Positions 50,401 to 56,024 of a stretch of DNA of 64,000 nucleotides are shown one piece after another. The translations under genes and the position numbers were made by a program. The notes below the pieces were generated by a model. That model searched no databases. It was not told the DNA's origin and saw only the letters and a program-made list of their open reading frames with translations. This stretch comes from Planctomycetota bacterium (GTDB lineage Bacteria; Planctomycetota; SZUA-567), in contig JAGUZQ010000049.1 in NCBI GenBank assembly GCA_020060765.1, forward strand, positions 39,199 through 103,198, given 5' to 3'. Each line of letters begins with the position of its first letter. The stretch's first letter is position 1.

Positions 50401-51176
50401 CAGTACGCGCCGTCGTAAGCCCCTTCTCCCGCCAACTCGCCTGTCACTGTCGAATAAATCGGCAACTTGCCCGGCACAGGGCGGATTCCGGCAAGAGCTT
50501 TTCCAAAAGCAGGCAGATAAGGATCAAGCGCCGGAGTGTGGAACGGCACATCCACCCGCAGCATCCGGCAGAAGACGCCAGTCTTAATCGTCACCGTGTT
50601 AATCAGTTCATTCAGGGCATCCGTGTCGCCGCCGACCACGACCGCGCCAGGGCAGTTTTCTGCCGCCCGCACGATGCAGCCGTTTTCAGGCAGAAAAGGC
50701 TGGAGGTCGGCGAAAGGCAGGTTGATATGCGCCAGCCCTCCCCTGCCGGAAAGTTCCGCCAGCAGAGAGGAATGCTCGTACACGATGCGCGCCGCGTCTT
50801 CAGTACCCAGTATTCCCGCATACCACGCCGCGACCACCTCGCCACCGCTATGACCGATGACACAATCGGGACGCACGCCCCGCGATTCAAACAATCGGCA
50901 TAAACCGAAGGCTACCCCCATGACGCAGGGGTGCCCGTTCCGCGAAAGTTCCAGTTGCCGCCCGGTATCGTTGCCGCGCAACATCTCGGCTACAGACCAG
51001 CCAGACAGCTGAGAAAAGGCCGCGTCAAATTCATGCACGCCCGTAGTAAACGCTGCGTCACGATCCAGCAAGTCCCGCGCCATGCCGGGCCACTGGGTGC
51101 CTATGCCGGAAAAAACAAATGCCGCACGGGGATGGGTAGTCATACTTTCGCCTTCATCGTTGTTGTTATCAAACAT
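44460..51176 (-). CDS. PKS-1: loading AT-ACP followed by KS-AT-DH-KR-ACP
   Basis: 2238 residues from the ATG at 51176, which has GAGG five bases upstream; a TTG 7 codons earlier and an ATG 11 codons later are alternatives. Loading AT (~18-315): GHSGGE, but the carboxylate-binding Arg is His (YEHSSLL). ACP (~370-440): MGLTSL. KS (~462-890): DTACSS, EGHGTGT, NIGHLE. AT (~985-1285): GHSIGE, Arg present (ERGRCM), NAFHSP, so malonyl-type. DH (~1370-1650): HIILGRAISP and the Asp of VDSILQ. KR (~1840-2060): GGTGALGG, the LDD of B-type KRs, and catalytic Ser/Tyr/Asn in YSSAATLLG and NYAAANQ. ACP (~2130-2200): QGFDSL. No ER or methyltransferase. It should give a trans-2-enoyl chain on the last ACP. 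Confidence 0.94.
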   Translation of the reverse strand: MFDNNNDEGESMTTHPRAAFVFSGIGTQWPGMARDLLDRDAAFTTGVHEFDAAFSQLSGWSVAEMLRGNDTGRQLELSRNGHPCVMGVAFGLCRLFESRGVRPDCVIGHSGGEVVAAWYAGILGTEDAARIVYEHSSLLAELSGRGGLAHINLPFADLQPFLPENGCIVRAAENCPGAVVVGGDTDALNELINTVTIKTGVFCRMLRVDVPFHTPALDPYLPAFGKALAGIRPVPGKLPIYSTVTGELAGEGAYDGAYWCRHIRQPVFFAKAMAAALRDGITTFVEIAPHAVLMDSMRLCATAAGVTMVGVTSMCRDESLENTSRDALKALQRAGVKLAAGAVSGSGGGGKASEEFKSVLALPERRRQAALKNLLCKCIEDVTDGVIVPDAETPFVDMGLTSLLAVRFKLRLEEILGVELIATVVFNHPDIPSLANYILSEYNFSESEPKAADAVRNVNSTEPIAVIGVGCRFPGSASTPDKYWQLLEEGVDAVCEIPSDRWDVERYYNPDPDVLGKMYVREGGFLQESVDLFDAQFFGISAREARQLDPQQRLLLEVIWEAFENAGINTDRLRGTRTGCYLGIASNDYSHAHRDSYARDRIDAYSLTGTTFSASSGRPAYFFGLEGPCFAVDTACSSTVVALHCAVRSLRSGESDLSVVSGVNLMLMPDIHIAFTRLGAVSPDGRSKAYDDSANGYGRGEGCASVILKRLSDAERDGDRILGLIRGTAINQDGRSNGLTAPNGLAQERVIKEALADAGVKATDISYVEGHGTGTALGDSIELAAIAAVYCQDREQDNVLRIGSAKANIGHLEACAALAGVIKVLAAFQHKQIPANIHVKTPNTHFAWDRHHITAPVELTEWSVAGKPRLAGLSAFGFSGTNGHVILEEYSPAAPETKKEKWTGGYLLPLSAKSPASLEQLGVRYQGLLRDLPEDALLNVAYTAGIGRTPMEWRTAISGHNREELVAAARELPMPLAAAQASTVALVFTGQGSQYPGMARALFEKYPVFRDALDYCDEILRRHNFALLDNLYKNEDADFLAQTEIAQPVIAAVEYALFRLWTSWGVQPEAVCGHSIGEYPAAVAAGILKVEDMLALVVERGRCMAEAPHGGGMAAVFASRQRVEALLSKGCGVAVAAVNAPESLTLSGSEAELKKVLGMMEQAEIRSKPLKVSNAFHSPAMAPARDRFRKTLEGVTFHQPQYCDFVSSVSGKVNEPEVCSVEYWADQIVKPVNFADAVNTLDGVCDAFLEIGGTPALSGLVRQSVAPETAVVSSLSPKEDADSVILRALGKIWETGIAVSWDQVYAPFQVEKAVLPNYPFERQSYWMPVQTDPLAGGVETGSNVIGALIDSPALNGAAVFETEFNDEGPAFLHEHIILGRAISPAAGHIAMLYAAAREMWGDPCCELSDLEFLQPLLVLEGERRKVQIVIDNPVAEASAFKLVSRRLNETGSQWLTHCTGSIARGLPKLPREEVDPFAPALKQRFPESTTHDEFYGKFIAAGYDLAEGFCRIEDIAIGKSEAFCRVKTRSGKPAEAGHVIYPGAVDSILQTSIPSFLHDYMDEMMDGTALLIPMHMDYARLFQADIPDEVYCFAKVKRIDNTLIRGYSLAVDKAGKPVLELEGSLMRKTDRETLYRQLNSDVSELLYAPIWQKEDVSSLRGVAGGGVVVKFGKGELASGVAKNLGAELLNAEEIIRDSQVLVSALGTRKQPPVVFVRENSDADDPAGCEVDACCSLLAVWQKLIGENSDVRGWLVTAGTEAVLPDEKPVLVGASLRGFGRTIAVEQPAVWGGIIDIDRNPSAKSLELIAEIVAGKGAGVLGAIREGLYYGENLSRIKNTNSQKEVRILPDASYLISGGTGALGGHAMRWLVEQGAGCIALLGRRELAPELKEEISRLERESSARIVYLQADVADRAGLAEALSRFGKDLPSLKGVFHAAGLLDDRMLSEQSRELLERVMLPKIRGALNLHELTLDCKLDMFVLYSSAATLLGSKGQANYAAANQFLNGLARHRHAAGLAVSSICWGPWLAGGMAAGENRGNRLAGQGILGFTPERAMAALDLALRSDCPVCGVMAIDWKLFSNAPTVNRQGYFGFLMRDEWFEDSASNAKGAVRKNYLAIEPEARAEMLMTYLREISCSVLGFRNSSQIRADQPLMEQGFDSLMAVDIRNRLCNDLALPLPASILFDYPTLEKISGYLQGELREKPEGDSVRDAQPETVSASAGVGDLLDDIDNLLAE

Positions 51177-51190
51177 GTCGCCTCGGTAAA

Positions 51191-51303
51191 TGAACAAAAT
51201 ACCACAGGCGTTCTCCCCCTTTCAGGGGGAGCAGAGAGGGTATAAGGAAGATAAATACCTTTCACCCCTCCTCCCCAGGAAGGGGAGGAATTATTTTTGT
51301 TCA
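51191..51303. repeat. Large imperfect inverted repeat upstream of PKS-1
   Basis: Outer arms TGAACAAAA (51191) and TTTTGTTCA (ending 51303) enclose two matching C/G-rich hairpins, at about 51213-51231 and 51268-51289. Left half and right half are imperfect reverse complements of one another, so the whole ~113 bases can fold as one long stem or as two hairpins. It ends 15 bases before the PKS-1 ATG. It may be a small non-autonomous mobile element (MITE-like) or an RNA structure controlling PKS-1. No poly-T follows on the minus strand, so it is not a standard terminator. Confidence 0.75.
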
Positions 51304-51424
51304 CTTACTTGCGGTGCGCTATACTGAGATTTCCTGCTGCAGGCCTCTACAGATTATCGCAAGCCAACAGACTATTGTTACGCTTTATTTCGGCTTCTCG
51401 CAGAAAACTCAGTCACTTGGTCAC

Positions 51425-52186
51425 TTAATGCCCGGCCAGCACGCGCTTGACCGCCTTGTGGTAGGACTCGTCTTCGCTGTGCTGCTTGAACAACTGTTCC
51501 TTAATCTTGGCGCAGACCTCGTCGCTACGCCGGAAAGCGAAGAAGTGGCCGCCGGGGAAAATTTCAATCTGAACCGCTCCGACCGTATCCCTCGACCAGA
51601 GCGCGGCCTGTTGCGGGGAAATATCATCGTCATCCCCGATCATGACCGTCACCGGGGAGAAAACCGGCAGCACGCCGTCATGCTCGTGGGTCTCCAGCGC
51701 CTTGACATCTTGATAGAGAACTGGTTCGAACAACGCCATCAGTTCCTTGTTTTTCATCACTTCGTCCGGAATACCACCCAGACGAGAGATCCGCTCCAGA
51801 AACTCCTCCCGCGACAGTTCCGTCCAGTAGAACAGGGGCAGGCAGGCGCCGGGTCGCCGTGCGGAGATAAAAATCCGGAGCGGCTGCCGACAGGTAAGCT
51901 GATGAATCCTGCGCGTCACCAGAAACGCCAGCATTCCCCCCATGCTATGTCCGAAAATTGCGTAGGGCTTCTCGTCCAACAGTGGTCGCATCTCAGAGAT
52001 CAGGTAATTAGCCATCTCGTCGAGAGACTCAAGCTGGGGTTCCCCGAAGCGCAAGCCGTGCCCCGGCAGATCCAGCGCGACGACTTCTATCTCTCCTTCA
52101 AGGCTTTTCTCGAAGGGGCGGTACGCGAAGGAATTGCCTCCCGCGAAAGGCAGACAGAACAGCCGCAGCGGAGCAGACTTATTCAT
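51425..52186 (-). CDS. Type II thioesterase of the PKS-NRPS cluster
   Basis: 253 residues of the GrsT/SrfAD family. It has LFCLPFAGGNSFAYRPF at the start, LPGHG, nucleophile Ser81 in GHSMGG, an Asp in GDDDDIS and the catalytic His in GGHFFAF near the end. Such enzymes clear mis-acylated or acetylated carrier domains and keep the assembly line running. It overlaps the end of the FkbH-like gene by 8 bases, so it is co-translated with the extender-unit genes and lies 249 bases before PKS-1. Confidence 0.94.
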   Translation of the reverse strand: MNKSAPLRLFCLPFAGGNSFAYRPFEKSLEGEIEVVALDLPGHGLRFGEPQLESLDEMANYLISEMRPLLDEKPYAIFGHSMGGMLAFLVTRRIHQLTCRQPLRIFISARRPGACLPLFYWTELSREEFLERISRLGGIPDEVMKNKELMALFEPVLYQDVKALETHEHDGVLPVFSPVTVMIGDDDDISPQQAALWSRDTVGAVQIEIFPGGHFFAFRRSDEVCAKIKEQLFKQHSEDESYHKAVKRVLAGH

Positions 52187-53231
52187 CGACAGTCACCTTT
52201 ACATATTCAGGAAACGCCACGGGTCGATCCTCAGACAATTGCAGCAATGACCAGTCGCCATCCCGCGCCACCTCCTCGAACCCGCCGAAGCGATAGGTGA
52301 CATACATCATCCGGTTGCGGGGCGTCTCCACGAATTCGGCCTGCAACTTCACGCCCGTCGCCCGCGCCTGCTGCGCCAGATGCTGAATCATGATCATGCC
52401 CACCCCGCGCGACATCACCCGGCACGACATCAGCAGCAGGCAGATCACCCAGGCGTCGTCTTTCTTCTCCACCAGAGTCAGGCCGATCTTACCGTAGGTG
52501 CCGTACCGATCCTCCAGCGAATTGACAAACAGCATATGCCTGTCCGATTTACGCAAAGCATCCAGCTCATCGTAATCGAAAGTCTTACCAGTGGTGTTAA
52601 GCTGGTGGGTTCTTTCGGTGAGTTCCACCGCGCGCTGAAGATCGTCCTCGTTCGCGCGCGCGATCGTGAAGCGCATCTCCAGCGTTTCCAGGAACGCTTC
52701 CTGCGGCCCCTCAAACGATTCCTCGGCAGATACGCGGCGGATATTATCCTGGTAAAGCTTGCGGCGCAAAGCCGAATCTTCCGTAATGAAGCGCGGTTTC
52801 AAACAAGGCATATTCACCAGTTCCGGCAGTTCGGCGGCGTCGATACAGGTCACGGCGGGATGGGCGTGGCGCACTTCGTCCAGTTCAAAAGGCTGATCGT
52901 CGATAAAGGCGAGAGTATCAATGCCGATATTGATCGCCTCGGCAATAGCCTTGATCGACTGGCTCTTGATGCCGAAATTTATCTGGGGAAACAGGAAGTA
53001 ATCAAGTATCCCCAACTCCGCCAGTTTGGCGGACGCGGCCTCATGCTCGTTGCGGCTGGCGATTGAATGCAGAATGCCGCGACAATCAAGCTCCCGCAGC
53101 GCCTCGACCACGCCCGGACGCAGAGTGACGTCACTGTCTTCAAGCAGAATTCCGTCCCAGACCGTATTGTCCAAGTCCCAGACCACGCACTTAACGTGAC
53201 CCCCGGCAACTTCCGCAACGCTCTCTGACAT
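52179..53231 (-). CDS. FkbH-like glyceryl-ACP synthase (HAD family)
   Basis: 350 residues. The N-terminal HAD-IIIC domain has WDLDNTVWDG (Asp19, Asp21), LHSIASRNEHEAA and FIDDQPFELDEV. The C-terminal half (~190-340) resembles a GNAT fold (FVNSLEDRYGTYGKIGLTLV). Known FkbH proteins take the glyceryl group from 1,3-bisphosphoglycerate, dephosphorylate it and load it onto a carrier protein. That is the first step to methoxymalonyl-, hydroxymalonyl- or lactyl-type units. It shares one base with the stop of the acyl-CoA-dehydrogenase-like gene (TAATG) and overlaps the thioesterase gene, placing it in the extender-unit block. Confidence 0.94.
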   Translation of the reverse strand: MSESVAEVAGGHVKCVVWDLDNTVWDGILLEDSDVTLRPGVVEALRELDCRGILHSIASRNEHEAASAKLAELGILDYFLFPQINFGIKSQSIKAIAEAINIGIDTLAFIDDQPFELDEVRHAHPAVTCIDAAELPELVNMPCLKPRFITEDSALRRKLYQDNIRRVSAEESFEGPQEAFLETLEMRFTIARANEDDLQRAVELTERTHQLNTTGKTFDYDELDALRKSDRHMLFVNSLEDRYGTYGKIGLTLVEKKDDAWVICLLLMSCRVMSRGVGMIMIQHLAQQARATGVKLQAEFVETPRNRMMYVTYRFGGFEEVARDGDWSLLQLSEDRPVAFPEYVKVTVDE

Positions 53232-54391
53232 TACTTGCGCCTCTCTTTTTTACGCCGCTTGCGGCTCATGCACACGGCGCGGGAAATCATGAGCTGCTGC
53301 ATCTGCGAACTGCCTTCGATAATTTCGCAGATTTTCGCGTCCCGGAAATAACGTTGCACGGGATACTCGTCCCCGCAGCCGTTGCCGCCGTGAATCTGCA
53401 CCGCGTCGCTCGCTACCCGGAGGCTGGCGCGCGACGAAAAATATTTTGCCATGGCAGTGGACATGATGGAGTTGGGGTCGCCTTCCTCGCGCTGCACCGC
53501 GCACTGCAAGGCGAGCGCCCGGGCGGCTTCGTAATCCATCGCCATGTTGGCCAGCATTTCCTGAATCAACTGGTGTCCGCGCAAAGGCTGGTCGAATTGT
53601 TTGCGGTTTGCGGCGTAATCCACGCAGGCCTGCAGGCAGCCGTCCATCACCCCCACCCCGCCCCAGCCCACGCAGTAGCGACCGTGGTCAAGCGCATGGG
53701 AAGCCACGTAGGTAAAACCGCCGCCCAGATTGCCGATCAGGTTATCCAGAGGGATGCGGCATTTATCCAGCGTGACTTTTGAAACCCCGGCTGCGCGAAA
53801 TCCAAGCAGGTTTTTCATTTCCTCGGTCGACAGCCCCTCAGTGTTTCGTTCCACCAGCACGGCGGCGGCTCCAGTTCCTTCCGCCAAGCCGCCCATCACC
53901 AGGAAAACGTCTGCCCGGTCGCCCATCGAAGTCCATTGCTTGACCCCGTCCACCAGCAGGCCGCCCCCGGTTTCGCTGATACGGGTCTTGATATTTACAG
54001 CATCGCTGCCGATTTCAGGCTCGGTCAGGGCAAAGGCACCCAGCTTTTCACCAGTAGCCAGAGTCGGCAGAAAACGCGCTTTCTGTTCAGGGGTACCCCA
54101 GCGCAGAATCGCCTGCGAAGCCATGTTGTGAACCGTTAGCCGACTGAGGAGAGAAACGCTGCCCCGGGCAATCTCGCCGCAGAGCAAGCCAAAGGAAATG
54201 CTGTCCAGCCCCAGGCCGCCCCATTCCTTGGGTAAAGCCGCACCGAAATAGCCCCGCCCCGCGAAAGCATCGATCACCTCGCGCGGCAGTTCCTGCTTTT
54301 CTTCCCAGATATTGGAGAAAGGCATAACCGACTCGTCAATCCAGGCAGCCGCTTCTTTCCTTATATTATTCTGTTCGGTAGTCAGATTCAT
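53231..54391 (-). CDS. Acyl-ACP dehydrogenase of extender-unit pathway (FkbI-like)
   Basis: 386 residues, an FAD-dependent acyl-CoA dehydrogenase fold: LPKEWGGLGLDSISFG, ALTEPEIGSDA, QIHGGNGCGDEYPVQRYFRDAK in its usual position, and the catalytic-base region IIEGSSQMQ. In methoxymalonyl/hydroxymalonyl pathways this enzyme works with the 3-hydroxyacyl-CoA-dehydrogenase-like partner to oxidise glyceryl-ACP. The C-terminus ends in a very basic run (MSRKRRKKERRK). It overlaps the carrier-protein gene by 4 bases (ATGA). Confidence 0.93.
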   Translation of the reverse strand: MNLTTEQNNIRKEAAAWIDESVMPFSNIWEEKQELPREVIDAFAGRGYFGAALPKEWGGLGLDSISFGLLCGEIARGSVSLLSRLTVHNMASQAILRWGTPEQKARFLPTLATGEKLGAFALTEPEIGSDAVNIKTRISETGGGLLVDGVKQWTSMGDRADVFLVMGGLAEGTGAAAVLVERNTEGLSTEEMKNLLGFRAAGVSKVTLDKCRIPLDNLIGNLGGGFTYVASHALDHGRYCVGWGGVGVMDGCLQACVDYAANRKQFDQPLRGHQLIQEMLANMAMDYEAARALALQCAVQREEGDPNSIMSTAMAKYFSSRASLRVASDAVQIHGGNGCGDEYPVQRYFRDAKICEIIEGSSQMQQLMISRAVCMSRKRRKKERRK

Positions 54392-54636
54392 GCCTTTGCC
54401 CCGGATTTGCCGATCAGCGCGACAATGGCGTCGACCGAGTTGAAGTTACGGAAGTCCAGATCATCGCGCCCGACCGCGATGCCGAAATCCTTCTCCACGA
54501 ACAACACCAGTTGCATGGCAAAGAGGGAATTGACATACCCCAGTTCGAAGATATTGTCGTCATCCTCCAACTCGTCGTCCTTGACATACTTCAACAGAAA
54601 ATCCCTGACCTTTTGCCGCACCTCGGAATCCGACAT
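54388..54636 (-). CDS. Stand-alone acyl carrier protein of extender-unit pathway (FkbJ-like)
   Basis: 82 residues from the ATG at 54636, preceded by GGAG eight bases upstream; a longer frame from a TTG lacks this. The phosphopantetheine serine lies in VNSLFAMQLV instead of the usual DSL, which is typical of FkbJ-class carriers. Acidic helix 2/3 residues (DDELEDDDNIFELG) are as expected. It would hold the glyceryl chain and then the finished hydroxymalonyl group for transfer to a PKS acyltransferase. Confidence 0.93.
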   Translation of the reverse strand: MSDSEVRQKVRDFLLKYVKDDELEDDDNIFELGYVNSLFAMQLVLFVEKDFGIAVGRDDLDFRNFNSVDAIVALIGKSGAKA

Positions 54637-54735
54637 CTTTTTACTCCATTCTTGACAATTAGGGTGAACTTGTAAGTCCAATTATAGCTTAGTCAAGGAG
54701 TAGGTCGTTCGATATCAACGATCAAACTTACAAAT

Positions 54736-54815
54736 CGTCATTCCCGCGAAGGCGGGAATCCAGTGGGGAAGACGTACGTAACACCTACTGGATTCCCGCC
54801 TTCGCTGGAATGACG
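54736..54815. repeat. Inverted pair of the palindromic intergenic repeat
   Basis: Two 29-base arms (54736-54764 and 54787-54815), reverse complements apart from one mismatch, enclose a 22-base spacer. Each arm contains the CGTCATTCCCGCGAAGG core seen at 6243-6270. The pair lies in the 254-base gap between the FkbK-like and FkbJ-like genes. A perfect leftward -10 (TATAAT, 54686-54681) lies just downstream, though its -35 is poor, so an internal promoter for the remaining genes is possible. Confidence 0.85.
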
Positions 54816-54890
54816 TTCGTAATATTCAACAGCTAAATATCCGTTTTAATTCTTAACTAAACCGTATTTCTCATAAACCGCCGCGCGGAA

Positions 54891-55748
54891 TCAATACTCG
54901 TAAAACCCCTTGCCGTTCTTGCGCCCGTACAGCCCGGCATCCACCATCTTCTTCAGCAACTGGCAGGGCCGATATTTATCTTCGTTGTAGCTTTCATAAA
55001 GGACATCGAGCGAATACAGGATAGTGTCCAGCCCGATCAGGTCGCACGTCTCCAGCGGCCCCATCGGATGGCCGAAGCAGGAGCGGAAAATCCTGTCCAC
55101 ATCAGCCGCCGTCGCCACCCCGTCCTGCACCAGCCAGATCGCTTCGTTAACCGTCAGCATCAGCACGCGGTTAGAGACAAACCCCGGCATGTCGTTGACC
55201 ACTACCGCTTTCTTTTTCATGGTTTTCAGAAAAGCCTTGGCCGTGGCAATACTTTCGTCCGTGGTATGATAACCGCGAATCACCTCCACCACCGGCTTCA
55301 TCGGTACCGGGTTCATAAAGTGCATTCCCACCACCTTTTCCGGTCGTTTAGTCCAGGAGGCGATGCGGGTAATGGAGATGGCGGAGGTATTGGCGGCGAA
55401 GACGCACTGCGGCTGACAGATCGATTCCAGCTTGCGATAAAGCGGCTCCTTCAGATCAGGCTTTTCCACTATATTCTCGACGAGAAAATCCACCGTCGCC
55501 AATTTCTGCAGATCGGTCGTGAAATCGATCCTGGAAATCACCTCATCCGCCTCGCCAGCCTCCTGCGCTTTCTGCTTGTCAAGAAAGGAGTTAAAGCGAA
55601 GGCCGTTATTAATTTCCTCCCGGGCGGAAGCAAGAACGCTGTCGCAGATATCGACCAGAACCACCTGCATCCCGAACTGCGCCAGATTCTGCGCCAGTCC
55701 CCGTCCCATTACTCCGGCACCGACCACACCAATCGTTTTGAACTCCAT
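54891..55748 (-). CDS. 3-hydroxyacyl-ACP dehydrogenase of extender-unit pathway (FkbK-like)
   Basis: 285 residues from the ATG at 55748, which has TTAGGAG eight bases upstream. The frame is open 60 codons further, but that extension is not protein-like and covers the promoter region. N-terminal NAD-binding motif GVVGAGVMGRG, then VENIVEKPDLK and the catalytic His region VGMHFMNPVP, with the C-terminal helical domain FGHPMGPLETCDLIGLD. Close in design to 3-hydroxybutyryl-CoA dehydrogenase. With its neighbours it should oxidise C3 of glyceryl-ACP toward hydroxymalonyl-ACP. It is the first gene of the cluster. A housekeeping fatty-acid role is possible but the location argues against it. Confidence 0.92.
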   Translation of the reverse strand: MEFKTIGVVGAGVMGRGLAQNLAQFGMQVVLVDICDSVLASAREEINNGLRFNSFLDKQKAQEAGEADEVISRIDFTTDLQKLATVDFLVENIVEKPDLKEPLYRKLESICQPQCVFAANTSAISITRIASWTKRPEKVVGMHFMNPVPMKPVVEVIRGYHTTDESIATAKAFLKTMKKKAVVVNDMPGFVSNRVLMLTVNEAIWLVQDGVATAADVDRIFRSCFGHPMGPLETCDLIGLDTILYSLDVLYESYNEDKYRPCQLLKKMVDAGLYGRKNGKGFYEY

Positions 55749-55863
55749 AAAGATTACTCCTAATGATATATAGAATCGCTGCCAATAAAAGTTGCTGTAG
55801 TATGCCTTTACCGGCAAGAAACGAGTTCGAAAAACAACCAAATCAGCCACCAAGAGACTTGAC

Positions 55864-55892
55864 AGAGTACCCGTATTTTGAATTCTTGTCAA
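55864..55892 (-). promoter_or_regulatory. Candidate promoter of the PKS-NRPS operon with overlapping palindrome
   Basis: On the minus strand a consensus TTGACA (55892-55887) and TACTCT (55869-55864) are separated by exactly 17 bases, about 115 bases upstream of the first cluster gene. The same stretch has a symmetrical pair CTTGACA (55858) and TGTCAAG (ending 55893), so the -35 box lies in an inverted repeat that a dimeric regulator could bind. The -10 is only a fair match. Confidence 0.45.
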
Positions 55893-55938
55893 GGGGCAAA
55901 CACTTGAACTTGATCTAAAATTGAGCATGTATTAACAT

Positions 55939-55973
55939 AGAACGTCATTCCTGTATCTTAGGAATGACGTTCT
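55939..55973. repeat. Strong hairpin between the GH2-like gene and the PKS-NRPS cluster
   Basis: Perfect 14-base arms (AGAACGTCATTCCT and complement) around a 7-base loop. The arm ends resemble the CGTCATTCC core of the repeats at 6243 and 54736. It lies ~50 bases after the stop of the GH2-like gene and could protect or end that transcript, although no T-run follows on the minus strand. Confidence 0.8.
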
Positions 55974-56024
55974 GTATAAACTGCGAAAATCAAAACAAGT
56001 TACACAATCATCTGCCGCTATACA

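Noticed and set aside
52179..53231. FkbH-like protein supplying a glyceryl or lactyl starter unit directly
   Set aside because: Acyl dehydrogenase, hydroxyacyl dehydrogenase and a dedicated carrier are co-encoded, which points to the full extender pathway instead.
55748..55928. 60-residue N-terminal extension of the FkbK-like protein
   Set aside because: The extension is not conserved in character, covers the best promoter candidate, and the ATG at 55748 has a strong ribosome binding site before the NAD-binding motif.
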